The notes under the pieces: model-generated
Seen by the model: the letters and a program-made list of their open reading frames with translations, nothing else
What the model was told of the DNA's origin: nothing
Databases searched by the model: none
Program-made: the position numbers and the translations under genes
Assembly: GCA_036759545.1 (NCBI GenBank)
Contig: DAIOUL010000004.1
Span: 6,437-70,436, forward strand
Origin: 66-474 sp036759545
Lineage (GTDB): Bacteria > Pseudomonadota > Gammaproteobacteria > Xanthomonadales > Rhodanobacteraceae
Reading direction: 5' to 3'
DNA: 64,000 nucleotides
Shown here: piece after piece, positions 43,101 to 49,953 of the stretch
Layout: every line of letters begins with the position of its first letter
Numbering within the stretch: the first letter of the stretch is position 1

Positions 43101-43631
43101 TCACTGCCCGCGTGAATTGATCAGGACCTGTTGCAGGCTGTTGGCGAGATTCATCGAGTTGAACTCGTTGAGATTCTTGACCGTTGCGTTGAGCGTGGTT
43201 ACCGCCTGGATCTGCTGACCGTCCAGGCTGTTCTGGATCACGATCGCGCCGATCGCGCGATTGAACGACGCCGGGTCGACGAAGTTGCCCGGCCCGTTGC
43301 GGATCAGGGTGACGCCGCCGACCAGCGCCGCCAGTGCATTGGCTTGCGCAGCATCGATGTGCGAGAGGTCGGGGATGTTGACGCGGGTGCTCGCCACGAG
43401 CACGCCGTTGATGTAGACCGCACGAGAGATGCCGAACGATGCGATCATTCCGTTGTCGAATTGGAAGCCACCCCTCATCTGCGAAAGCAGACGGTCACTC
43501 ACCGGCGGCGGCAGATGAAGCGCGGCATCCGGTTTCGCGCGCGTTTGCGCGGGCGGCTGCGCAGCGTGCGCGGTGCCGGCAAGAAGCGCCGCGGCGATCA
43601 GCATGGACGACAGGAAGGGATCGATCCTCAT
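43101..43631 (-). CDS. Secreted protein at the fapE position
   Basis: 176 residues with a signal peptide (MRIDPFLSSMLIAAALLAGTAHA). Mature body: LLSQMRGGFQFDNGMIASFGISRAVYINGVLV, then IRNGPGNF and AIVIQNSLDGQQIQAVTTLNATVKNLNEFNSMNLANSLQQVLINS, rich in Asn and Gln. The QNS...IQ motif is shared with the two other secreted proteins of the operon. It lies between the C39 peptidase (11 bases upstream) and the barrel protein, as fapE does. Possibly a minor fibril component or export substrate. Confidence 0.72.
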   Translation of the reverse strand: MRIDPFLSSMLIAAALLAGTAHAAQPPAQTRAKPDAALHLPPPVSDRLLSQMRGGFQFDNGMIASFGISRAVYINGVLVASTRVNIPDLSHIDAAQANALAALVGGVTLIRNGPGNFVDPASFNRAIGAIVIQNSLDGQQIQAVTTLNATVKNLNEFNSMNLANSLQQVLINSRGQ

Positions 43632-43642
43632 CGGCGGCCTCG

Positions 43643-44332
43643 TCAGAAGCTGGGCGGATCGTTCTTGGGCATCACGATGTTGTAGAGCCCGTTGCGGTTC
43701 AATCCTGCTCCCAGCATCGCCACCGGGGCGGCGCGCCAGTCTTCCCGGCTATTGAATATCGCCAGATTGCGGCGGTTGTGGATCAGGAACACCAGATGGT
43801 TCTTCCATAACCTTTCGAATTCCGTTTGCGGCATCGAACGCGTCCCTTTGGCGGGATCGCCGATCAAGACGCGGCCACCCAGCATTCCCTTGATGACCAC
43901 GAAGTGGTGATAGCCGCCCTCGTCGATCAACACGATCGCCGGCAGGCGTTCCTGTTTCAGCGTTTCCAGAGGCACGACGAAACCGTCCGCCTCGAATCCG
44001 AAAGCCCCCAGGAAGCGCTTGATGTCCAGCAACGAAAAACCGTCCTTGCTGATCTTGGCGCGATTGCCGTGCGCAAACATCGCCGCGAACGCGCGCTGTT
44101 CGCTCACGGGGAACCCGTATTGATAGGTGAGCAGCGTGGCCACCGCCGCGGAGCCGCAACTGAAGTCGTATTGCTGGTGGATGGTGTCGCGGAAGCGCGC
44201 CTCTTTCAGCGTGACGACACGCATGCGGTAGTTTCCGCCATCGGTCACACCGGCCACGTCCACGTTTCCCGCCAGCGCACAAACCGGCAGCAACGCGAAC
44301 AACCATGCCGCGAGCGATGACCGGCGCTTCAT
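43643..44332 (-). CDS. C39-family peptidase, FapD-like
   Basis: 229 residues from ATG 44330-44332, overlapping the upstream gene by 4 bases. A signal peptide (to about ALAG, residue 22) is followed by a peptidase C39 domain: catalytic Cys59 in QQYDFSCGSAAVATLLTYQYG, His in GGYHHFVVIKG (142/143) and Asp159 in LIGDPAKG. Unlike bacteriocin transporters, no ABC or membrane domain follows. FapD of Pseudomonas is such a periplasmic stand-alone C39 protease required for fibril export. Expected to process or license the secreted neighbours. Confidence 0.88.
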   Translation of the reverse strand: MKRRSSLAAWLFALLPVCALAGNVDVAGVTDGGNYRMRVVTLKEARFRDTIHQQYDFSCGSAAVATLLTYQYGFPVSEQRAFAAMFAHGNRAKISKDGFSLLDIKRFLGAFGFEADGFVVPLETLKQERLPAIVLIDEGGYHHFVVIKGMLGGRVLIGDPAKGTRSMPQTEFERLWKNHLVFLIHNRRNLAIFNSREDWRAAPVAMLGAGLNRNGLYNIVMPKNDPPSF

Positions 44333-44718
44333 GGCTGCATCTGCAGATTCACGATGGTGGCGTTCTGGATCAACACGCCGTTGCCGCTGTTCTGGATCAC
44401 CATCGGCAATCCGACGGCATTGCCGAAAGCGCCGCCACCGATCCAGTTCACCCCGGTGCTGACGTTCTCGGTAGTCGTGCTGGAAACGCTGCCATTGAGC
44501 GTGATGGTATTGTCGACATCGCTGCCGCCGCTGAGATTCGCTAGCACCGCGGGGTCCACGCGCGCGCCCAGGTGCGCAATCGGCGCCGCCGCGTTTTGTC
44601 CGGAAGGGCGTGCGGCGGGTAACGGCTTGAGCGGCTCTGCACCTGCCTGCGTAGCTGCCAGACATCCGGCCACGAACAACGCCGAAATCCATCGACACCG
44701 CTTGCCGAACGACCGCAT
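44329..44718 (-). CDS. Small secreted protein, possible minor amyloid subunit
   Basis: 129 residues with a signal peptide (to about QAGA, residue 27). The mature part contains LSGGSDVDNTITLNGSVSSTTTENVSTGV and ends MVIQNSGNGVLIQNATIVNLQM. The C-terminal motif parallels that of the preceding Gly-rich protein (AQNSGAASLIQQGVTVQANL), suggesting both are built on the same fibril-forming motif. Separated from that gene by 93 bases containing a strong hairpin; coupled to the peptidase gene by a 4-base overlap. Confidence 0.75.
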   Translation of the reverse strand: MRSFGKRCRWISALFVAGCLAATQAGAEPLKPLPAARPSGQNAAAPIAHLGARVDPAVLANLSGGSDVDNTITLNGSVSSTTTENVSTGVNWIGGGAFGNAVGLPMVIQNSGNGVLIQNATIVNLQMQP

Positions 44719-44763
44719 GACCGATCTCCTGCCGCGCGCCTGCGCGCGCGGAAAACTTCCCGT

Positions 44764-44795
44764 CCGCGTCGTGGAGCTTGCGCTCCACGACGCGG
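44764..44795 (-). other. Very stable intercistronic hairpin (GNRA loop)
   Basis: 14-bp perfect stem: CCGCGTCGTGGAGC (44764-44777) pairs with GCTCCACGACGCGG (44782-44795). On the transcribed minus strand the loop is GCAA, a GNRA tetraloop. No T-run follows. Position between the first and second genes of the operon suggests protection of the upstream message or partial termination, giving excess of the Gly-rich protein. Confidence 0.75.
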
Positions 44796-44811
44796 TTGCC
44801 CATGCATCGAT

Positions 44812-45636
44812 TTACTGCCCGACAGCGAGGTTCGCCTGCACCGTGACCCCTTGCTGTATCAGCGATGCGGCACCGCTGTTCTGCGCCATTGTCGTGATGC
44901 CCGCTGCCGCGGATGCGGCGCCGTCCATGCTGTTGGACATATCGAAAGCGCCGGCATCGACCGTGCTGGTGCCGCCGCTGCCGCCGGCACCGCCCGCACC
45001 GCCGTTGCCGTCGCCGCCGTAGCCGCCTGCACCGCCCGTGGCTGACGAACTGCCGCCCGCGCCGCCCGAGCCCGAACTGCTGGTGGAGCTGGCCATCGAG
45101 CTGCCGCCCGTGCCGGCGCCGCTGGCGCCGCTGCCGCCGCCCGCGCCGCCGGTGCCTCCGGTCGAGGTATCCCCGCCGAGACCGTTTGCGTTGGACGACG
45201 CGTCGCCGCCATTGCCGCCGCTTCCGCTGCTGCCACCCGCGGCGAAGCCGCCGACCGAAACACTGGGACCGGCGTTGCTGTTGGAATCTCCGCCGCGACC
45301 CGTGGCCGACGCAGCGCCGCCGCCGGAACCGCCATCGCCGCCATAGCCTTCGCCCCCCACCGCGCCGGATCCACCATTCGAGTTGCCGACGCCGACGGCG
45401 ATATTGCCTGCGCCGATGACGCTCACGTTGGAAACCGACCCGCTCAAGGTGGTAGTCGCAACTGCATTGCTGGTGTTGAACGAGGAGGTCATGGAGGAAG
45501 TTGCGGTGCTGCCGTTGTTGGCGGCCGCGGAGTCTTGCGCGCTGGCGGTGGCATTCTTTCTATCCGCCATCGCGGACAGTGACATGGTCAGCCCCAGAGC
45601 CAGAAAAACCGCCGATGCTATTCGTGTTTTGCGCAT
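44812..45636 (-). CDS. Gly/Ser-rich secreted protein, putative main amyloid subunit (FapB/FapC-like)
   Basis: 274 residues, AAGGAG 8 bases before the ATG. Signal peptide (MRKTRIASAVFLALGLTMSLSAMA). Then a Ser/Thr/Asn region (NGSTATSSMTSSFNTSNAVATTTLSGSVSNVSV), about 130 residues dominated by Gly, Ser, Ala and Asn with irregular GGxGG blocks (45-210 or so), and a C-terminal motif MAQNSGAASLIQQGVTVQANLAVG. It has almost no charged or bulky residues in its core. Low complexity prevents family assignment; its place as first gene before a C39 peptidase, a fapE-position gene and a FapF-like pore argues for the exported structural subunit. Confidence 0.7.
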   Translation of the reverse strand: MRKTRIASAVFLALGLTMSLSAMADRKNATASAQDSAAANNGSTATSSMTSSFNTSNAVATTTLSGSVSNVSVIGAGNIAVGVGNSNGGSGAVGGEGYGGDGGSGGGAASATGRGGDSNSNAGPSVSVGGFAAGGSSGSGGNGGDASSNANGLGGDTSTGGTGGAGGGSGASGAGTGGSSMASSTSSSGSGGAGGSSSATGGAGGYGGDGNGGAGGAGGSGGTSTVDAGAFDMSNSMDGAASAAAGITTMAQNSGAASLIQQGVTVQANLAVGQ

Positions 45637-45678
45637 AAACGTTTCTCCTTGAGGTGCCGGTTTGGCGCTGCTGTCCAG

Positions 45679-45694
45679 AGCATGGCCCGTACCA
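45679..45694 (-). promoter_or_regulatory. Sigma54 (-24/-12) promoter of the Fap-like operon
   Basis: On the minus strand TGGTACG-N4-ATGCT: GG and GC are separated by exactly 10 bases, matching the consensus TGGCACG-N4-TTGCT at 10 of 12 defined positions. Transcription would begin near 45667, leaving a leader of about 30 bases with AAGGAG before the first ATG (45636). The sigma54 activator gene lies at the other end of the operon. Confidence 0.72.
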
Positions 45695-45788
45695 TCCGGC
45701 TACCACCGTCTGTCCGAAACCAAATGCGCACGCGTTCAAGGGTTTGTTCGCACTCGCGGAACTTTTCCGGAGCATGGTTCACGGAGCT

Positions 45789-45835
45789 TTTTTCAAATCA
45801 TTTGCACGTTTTTCAAAATTGCGGACTTTCTTCAA
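45789..45835. promoter_or_regulatory. Phased TTCAA repeats, candidate activator-binding sites
   Basis: TTTTTCAAA occurs at 45789-45797 and 45809-45817, and TTTCTTCAA at 45827-45835; the TTCAA cores are 20 and 19 bases apart, about two helical turns. They lie about 100-150 bases upstream of the sigma54 promoter, the usual enhancer distance. The rest of the 316-base divergent region between this operon and the GST gene shows nothing else. Confidence 0.35.
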
Positions 45836-45952
45836 GCGGCATGGCGCCTCTCCGAGCGTGCTTCGAACGTGTCGGGCCTCATGCCCTGATGCGAGGGTTG
45901 ATTGCTCATGCGGTGATATCCATATCTGTAACCTGGGCAACAGGAGATGCAA

Positions 45953-46564
45953 GTGAAGCTCTACACGACACCCGGCGCGTGCTCGCTGGCCGACCACATC
46001 GCGCTGGAATGGATCGGTCAGCCGTACATCGCGCAGATCGTCAGTCGCGAGCAGCGCGGCTCGCCCGAGTTCAAGAAGCTCAATCCCGCCGGTGCGGTGC
46101 CCGTACTCGAAGATGACGGCTGGTTATTGACCCAGAACTCGGCGATTCTCAACTACCTCGCCGACAAGTTTCCGGAAAGCGGACTCGGCGGGGACGGCAC
46201 GCTCAGGTCGCGCGCGGAAGTGAATCGTTGGCTCGGTATGCTCAACGCCGACGTGCATCCCGCATTTCATCCCTTTTTCGGCGCCGTGAAGTATCTCGGG
46301 GAAGAGAACGCCGAAAAGGTGAAAGAGGCTGCGCGCAAGAAATTGCGCGGCTATTTCGAACGCCTGGATGCGCAACTGCAAGGACGCGACTGGTTGACCG
46401 GCACGCGCTCCATCGCCGATCCGTATTTGTTCGTGGTGCTGCGCTGGGCGAAGGCCAACCACGTCGACCTTGCGGACCTGCACAATCTCGCCGCGTTCGA
46501 GCAACGCATGCGCGCCGACAAGGGCGTGCAGAAGGTGCTGAAGGAAGAAGGTGTCGACCAATGA
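45953..46564 (+). CDS. Glutathione S-transferase (beta-class-like)
   Basis: 203 residues from GTG 45953, which has AGGAG exactly 6 bases upstream; ATG 45947 abuts that site and is less likely. The thioredoxin-like N-terminal domain starts KLYTTPGACSLADHIALEW with the Cys of the beta class (PGACSLA). NPAGAVPVLEDDGWLLTQNSAILNYLADKFP forms the glutathione-binding Pro and Gln-Ser site. The all-helical C-terminal domain ends VQKVLKEEG. Detoxification or redox role. Alone; ends at a bidirectional terminator. Confidence 0.93.
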   Translation: MKLYTTPGACSLADHIALEWIGQPYIAQIVSREQRGSPEFKKLNPAGAVPVLEDDGWLLTQNSAILNYLADKFPESGLGGDGTLRSRAEVNRWLGMLNADVHPAFHPFFGAVKYLGEENAEKVKEAARKKLRGYFERLDAQLQGRDWLTGTRSIADPYLFVVLRWAKANHVDLADLHNLAAFEQRMRADKGVQKVLKEEGVDQ

Positions 46565-46566
46565 GG

Positions 46567-46591
46567 AAAGGCCGCATCGTTCGCGGCCTTT
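46567..46591. terminator. Bidirectional terminator between the GST gene and prpC
   Basis: AAAGGCCGC (46567-46575) pairs with GCGGCCTTT (46583-46591) around a 7-base loop, directly after the GST stop. The plus side continues TTTCTTCT. prpC ends at 46604 on the opposite strand. Confidence 0.8.
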
Positions 46592-46603
46592 CTTCTCTCG
46601 CGG

Positions 46604-47758
46604 TCAACGCTTTTCGATGGGAACGTAAGATCGATCTTCCGGCCCGGTGTAATTTGCGCTCGGCCGGATGATCTTGCCGTCCTGACGCTGTTCGATCACG
46701 TGCGCGCTCCAGCCCGAGGTGCGGGCGATCACGAACAGCGGCGTGAACATGGGCGTCGGCACGCCCATCATGTGATAGGCGCTCGCCGAGTACCAGTCGA
46801 GATTCGGGAACATCTTCTTCAGTTCCATCATCACGTTTTCGATCCGCTCGGACACCTCGAACAGACTCGGATTGTCCCCCTCGGTGCAGAGCCTGCGCGA
46901 GATCTGCTTGATGATCGGGTTGCGTGGATCGCCGATGGTGTACACCGGGTGGCCGAAGCCGATCACGATCTCCTTGTTGCCCACGCGCCGGCGGATGTCC
47001 GCTTCAGCCTCATCGGCTGACCGATAGCGCCCGATGATTTCCATCGCCGCCTCGTTGGCGCCGCCGTGCTTGGGGCCGCGCAGCGCGCCGATCGCGCCGG
47101 TGATCGCCGAATACATGTCGGAGCCCGTGCCCGCGATCACGCGCGCGGTAAAGGTCGAAGCGTTGAACTCGTGTTCGGCGTAGAGGATCAGCGACTTGTC
47201 CATCGCCTCGACGTGCGATTCGCCCGGCGTCTTTCCATGCAGCAGATGCAGGAAATGCGCGGCGATCGATTCGTCTTCGGTTTCCGTCTCGATGCGGCGG
47301 CCGTTGTGCGACCAGTGATACCAGTACAGCAGCATCGAGCCGAAGCTCGCCATCAAACGGTCGGCGATGTCGCGTGCGCCGCTGACGTTGTGATCGTGCG
47401 CTTCGGGCAATACCGTGCCGAGCACCGAGCAGCCCGTGCGCATCACGTCCATCGGATGCGTGGCAGCGGGCAGCAGCTCCAGCGCGGCCTTCACCGGCTG
47501 CGGCAAGCCCCGCAAGCGGCTCAATTTGGTGCGATATGCATTCAACTCCGATCGGGTCGGCAGATGCTCGTGCACCAGCAGGTACGCGACTTCCTCGAAC
47601 GTCGCTTTCGTCGCGAGATCGTGGATGTCGTAGCCGCGATAGTGCAGATCGTTGCCGCTGCGGCCGACCGTGCACAGCGCGGTATTGCCGGCCGCGACAC
47701 CGGACAGCGCCACGGATTTCTTGGCTTTGGGAAGAATCTGGGCAGTGTTGTCGCTCAT
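46604..47758 (-). CDS. prpC: 2-methylcitrate synthase
   Basis: 384 residues, the size of PrpC rather than of the longer hexameric citrate synthase. Citrate-synthase-fold catalytic segments: YRGYDIHDLATKATFEEVAYLLVHEHLPT, ISGAIGALRGPKHGGANEAAMEII (catalytic His) and VIGFGHPVYTIGDPRNPI (second His), plus MGVPTPMFTPLFVIARTSGWSAHVIEQR. Condenses propionyl-CoA with oxaloacetate. In many relatives prpB and prpC are adjacent; here two small membrane-protein genes intervene. PrpD is about 10 kb downstream. Confidence 0.93.
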   Translation of the reverse strand: MSDNTAQILPKAKKSVALSGVAAGNTALCTVGRSGNDLHYRGYDIHDLATKATFEEVAYLLVHEHLPTRSELNAYRTKLSRLRGLPQPVKAALELLPAATHPMDVMRTGCSVLGTVLPEAHDHNVSGARDIADRLMASFGSMLLYWYHWSHNGRRIETETEDESIAAHFLHLLHGKTPGESHVEAMDKSLILYAEHEFNASTFTARVIAGTGSDMYSAITGAIGALRGPKHGGANEAAMEIIGRYRSADEAEADIRRRVGNKEIVIGFGHPVYTIGDPRNPIIKQISRRLCTEGDNPSLFEVSERIENVMMELKKMFPNLDWYSASAYHMMGVPTPMFTPLFVIARTSGWSAHVIEQRQDGKIIRPSANYTGPEDRSYVPIEKR

Positions 47759-47803
47759 CGTGGTCTCCGTTGAACACGCCGCCGAACGCGAGGTGGCATG
47801 GTT

Positions 47804-48418
47804 TCAGTTATTGAATACGTTCCTTGGCGCCAGACGCGGGCATTGGGCCAAGGGCGTCACCTGCACCCTGCCTTCCTTATAGCCGACAAGATGATTGTCC
47901 CAGTAGCGCCAGCATTCGCCCAGACTCGAGCAGAAGCAGATCTCGATGGTCAGCCGCTTGCTGACCGCGGCGCTGCGAAAGCGTTTGTATATTTCCTGGT
48001 CGGCGAACTTGATGATCGGCACCGTTTCGCCCGCGCTCACCACGTTGGGATAGATCGTTGACTCGCTGTATGTGCGCGGTTTCGGCACATCCAGCGCATC
48101 GAGCACGTGATCCCAGTCCGGTTGCGCGCGGCCGTCTACCAGAATCTGCGCGCTGCGCACGATGGCGGGGCCAACACCCTTGTTGTAGACCTCGACGGAA
48201 TACGCGTCGTCGTTGTTGCCGGCCTCAAGCCACGGCCACACTTGCGCACGCGTCTGCTCGGCCTGGATGTCCGCGGTGTAACGCTGGATATATGCCGTAT
48301 AGCCTGCAACGAGCAATGCAAGAAAGCCGATGAATGAAGCGATGATCGCGGCCAGCGCATCCCAATGGATGTGGCGATTGCGGCGGCGTTCGCTCGCGTT
48401 GTCGGATGGATCGGACAT
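47804..48418 (-). CDS. Uncharacterised membrane-anchored protein, paralog 1
   Basis: 204 residues from ATG 48416-48418. One transmembrane helix near the N-terminus (HWDALAAIIASFIGFLALLVAGYTAYIQR), then a soluble domain of about 150 residues with VWPWLEAGN, NKGVGPAIVRSAQILVDG and a Cys motif ICFCSSLGECWRYW. The neighbouring gene (48433-49005) encodes the same plan, so they arose by tandem duplication. Family not recognised. Lies between prpB and prpC on the same strand, perhaps within their transcript. Confidence 0.78.
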   Translation of the reverse strand: MSDPSDNASERRRNRHIHWDALAAIIASFIGFLALLVAGYTAYIQRYTADIQAEQTRAQVWPWLEAGNNDDAYSVEVYNKGVGPAIVRSAQILVDGRAQPDWDHVLDALDVPKPRTYSESTIYPNVVSAGETVPIIKFADQEIYKRFRSAAVSKRLTIEICFCSSLGECWRYWDNHLVGYKEGRVQVTPLAQCPRLAPRNVFNN

Positions 48419-48432
48419 GTTCAGGTCGCGAT

Positions 48433-49005
48433 TCAATCGCGGAATCGTTCCGATTCCGGCGATGCGGGGCAGCGGCGCACCGATTGCCTGCTGAAGACCA
48501 GCAGCCGCGTCGTCCAGCATTCGCCCAAGGTCGAGCAGTAGCAGGTCACGGCTTGCAGGTTCACGCGTTGCGCCGCGGCCATGAAAGCGCGGTAGTCTGC
48601 CTGGTCGTTGAATTTGACCCAGTCGAGTTTTTCGCCCGGTGACAGAACATTGCCGGCCAGGGTGCTTTGGTAGTAATGGAGCGTCGGAAATCCCATTGCC
48701 TGCAACACGGCTTTCCAGTCGCGTTGCGGCTTTCCGCCGATTGTCACCCGCACATCGCGAACAATCGCCGGACCGACACCCTTGTTGATCCACAACAGTT
48801 CCTGCTCGCCGCTGCTGTTGCCGCCGATCAAGTACGGCCATACCTGCGCGCTGACCTGCTCGCGCTGGATGTACGCGGTGTAGCCGGCGACGAGCAGCGC
48901 GAGCAGTCCTACCAGCGCCGCGATGATCGCGGCCAGGGCATCCCATCGAATCGCACGCCGCTGCGAAGCGGACGAAAGCGAATCGTCGGACTGCGGTGAG
49001 AACAT
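48433..49005 (-). CDS. Uncharacterised membrane-anchored protein, paralog 2
   Basis: 190 residues from ATG 49003-49005. Same architecture as paralog 1: RWDALAAIIAALVGLLALLVAGYTAYIQRE, VWPYLIGGNSSG, NKGVGPAIVRDVRVTIGGKPQRDW, VTCYCSTLGECW. The conserved Cys-x-Cys-Ser-x-Leu-Gly-Glu-Cys-Trp suggests a metal site or disulfides. The gene starts 4 bases after the prpB stop and ends 14 bases before the start of paralog 1, a tight arrangement consistent with cotranscription. Confidence 0.78.
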   Translation of the reverse strand: MFSPQSDDSLSSASQRRAIRWDALAAIIAALVGLLALLVAGYTAYIQREQVSAQVWPYLIGGNSSGEQELLWINKGVGPAIVRDVRVTIGGKPQRDWKAVLQAMGFPTLHYYQSTLAGNVLSPGEKLDWVKFNDQADYRAFMAAAQRVNLQAVTCYCSTLGECWTTRLLVFSRQSVRRCPASPESERFRD

Positions 49006-49009
49006 ACGC

Positions 49010-49909
49010 TCAGCTCTTCCGCTCGCCCGCGAACAGCGCATCCAGCCTGCGCTCGTAATCGTGGTAACCGATGCATTCGTACAGTTGCTCGCGCGTTTGC
49101 ATCGTGTCGAGCACGTTCTTCTGCGTGCCTTCGCGGCGAATGGTTTCGTAAACCTTCTCCGCCGCCTTGTTCATCGCGCGGAACGCCGAGAGCGGATACA
49201 GCGCGATTGCCACGCCGGCCCCGCGCAGCTCCTCGACGGTGAACAGCGGCGTCTGGCCGAACTCGGTGATGTTGGCCAGCACCGGCACCTTCACCGCATC
49301 GGCGAATTTCTTGAACGTCGCAAGGTCGTTCGCCGCCTCGGCGAAGATGCCGTCGGCACCGGCTTCAACGCACTTCAACGCGCGTTCGATCGCGGCGTCC
49401 ACGCCTTCCACCGCGATCGCGTCGGTGCGCGCGATCAAAAAGAACTCCGGATCGGTTTTCGCATCCGCCGCGGCTTTCACGCGATCGGCCATTTCGGACG
49501 CAGAAACGATTTCCTTGCCGGGCCGGTGGCCGCAGCGCTTGGCGCCGACCTGATCCTCGATGTGGCACGCGGCAGCACCGGCCTTGATCAGACTCTTCAC
49601 GGTGCGCGCGATGTTGAATGCGCTCGGCCCGAATCCGGTATCGATGTCCACCAGCAACGGCAGGTCGCAGACATCGGTAATGCGGCGCACGTCGATCAGC
49701 ACGTCTTCCAGCGTATTGATGCCGAGATCGGGCAGTCCGAGCGAACCGGCCGCCACGCCGCCGCCGGAAAGATAGATCGCGCGGTAACCCGCTCGTTTGG
49801 CGAGTAAGGCGTGATTGGCGTTGATCGCACCGATCACCTGGCAAGGCTTCTCGGCCGCGAGCGCAGCGCGAAAGCGCGCGCCAGCCGAAGCGGAATGCGA
49901 TTCGCTCAT
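49010..49909 (-). CDS. prpB: Methylisocitrate lyase
   Basis: 299 residues. Isocitrate-lyase-superfamily signature KRCGHRPGKEIVSA contains the catalytic Cys (KRCGH), and LVDIDTGFGPSAFNIARTVKSLIKAGAAACHIEDQ is the Mg-binding barrel segment. ARTDAIAVEG and ANITEFGQTPLFTVEEL follow. Cleaves 2-methylisocitrate to pyruvate and succinate, the last step of the methylcitrate cycle. GAGGA precedes the ATG. First gene of the minus-strand series prpB, two paralogs, prpC. Confidence 0.95.
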   Translation of the reverse strand: MSESHSASAGARFRAALAAEKPCQVIGAINANHALLAKRAGYRAIYLSGGGVAAGSLGLPDLGINTLEDVLIDVRRITDVCDLPLLVDIDTGFGPSAFNIARTVKSLIKAGAAACHIEDQVGAKRCGHRPGKEIVSASEMADRVKAAADAKTDPEFFLIARTDAIAVEGVDAAIERALKCVEAGADGIFAEAANDLATFKKFADAVKVPVLANITEFGQTPLFTVEELRGAGVAIALYPLSAFRAMNKAAEKVYETIRREGTQKNVLDTMQTREQLYECIGYHDYERRLDALFAGERKS

Positions 49910-49953
49910 GTTGTCCTCGGCAAAATCGCGATTTTAGCCGATTCGTTGCCGAT

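Noticed and set aside
43643..44332. Bacteriocin-processing peptidase
   Set aside because: The C39 domain stands alone with a signal peptide, without ABC or membrane domains, and neighbouring secreted proteins have ordinary signal peptides rather than double-glycine leaders.
44812..45636. PE_PGRS, ice-nucleation or cell-wall glycine-rich protein
   Set aside because: No PE domain and no regular octapeptide; Gly blocks are irregular and the C-terminal QNS-IQ motif plus gene context fit an exported amyloid-type subunit better.
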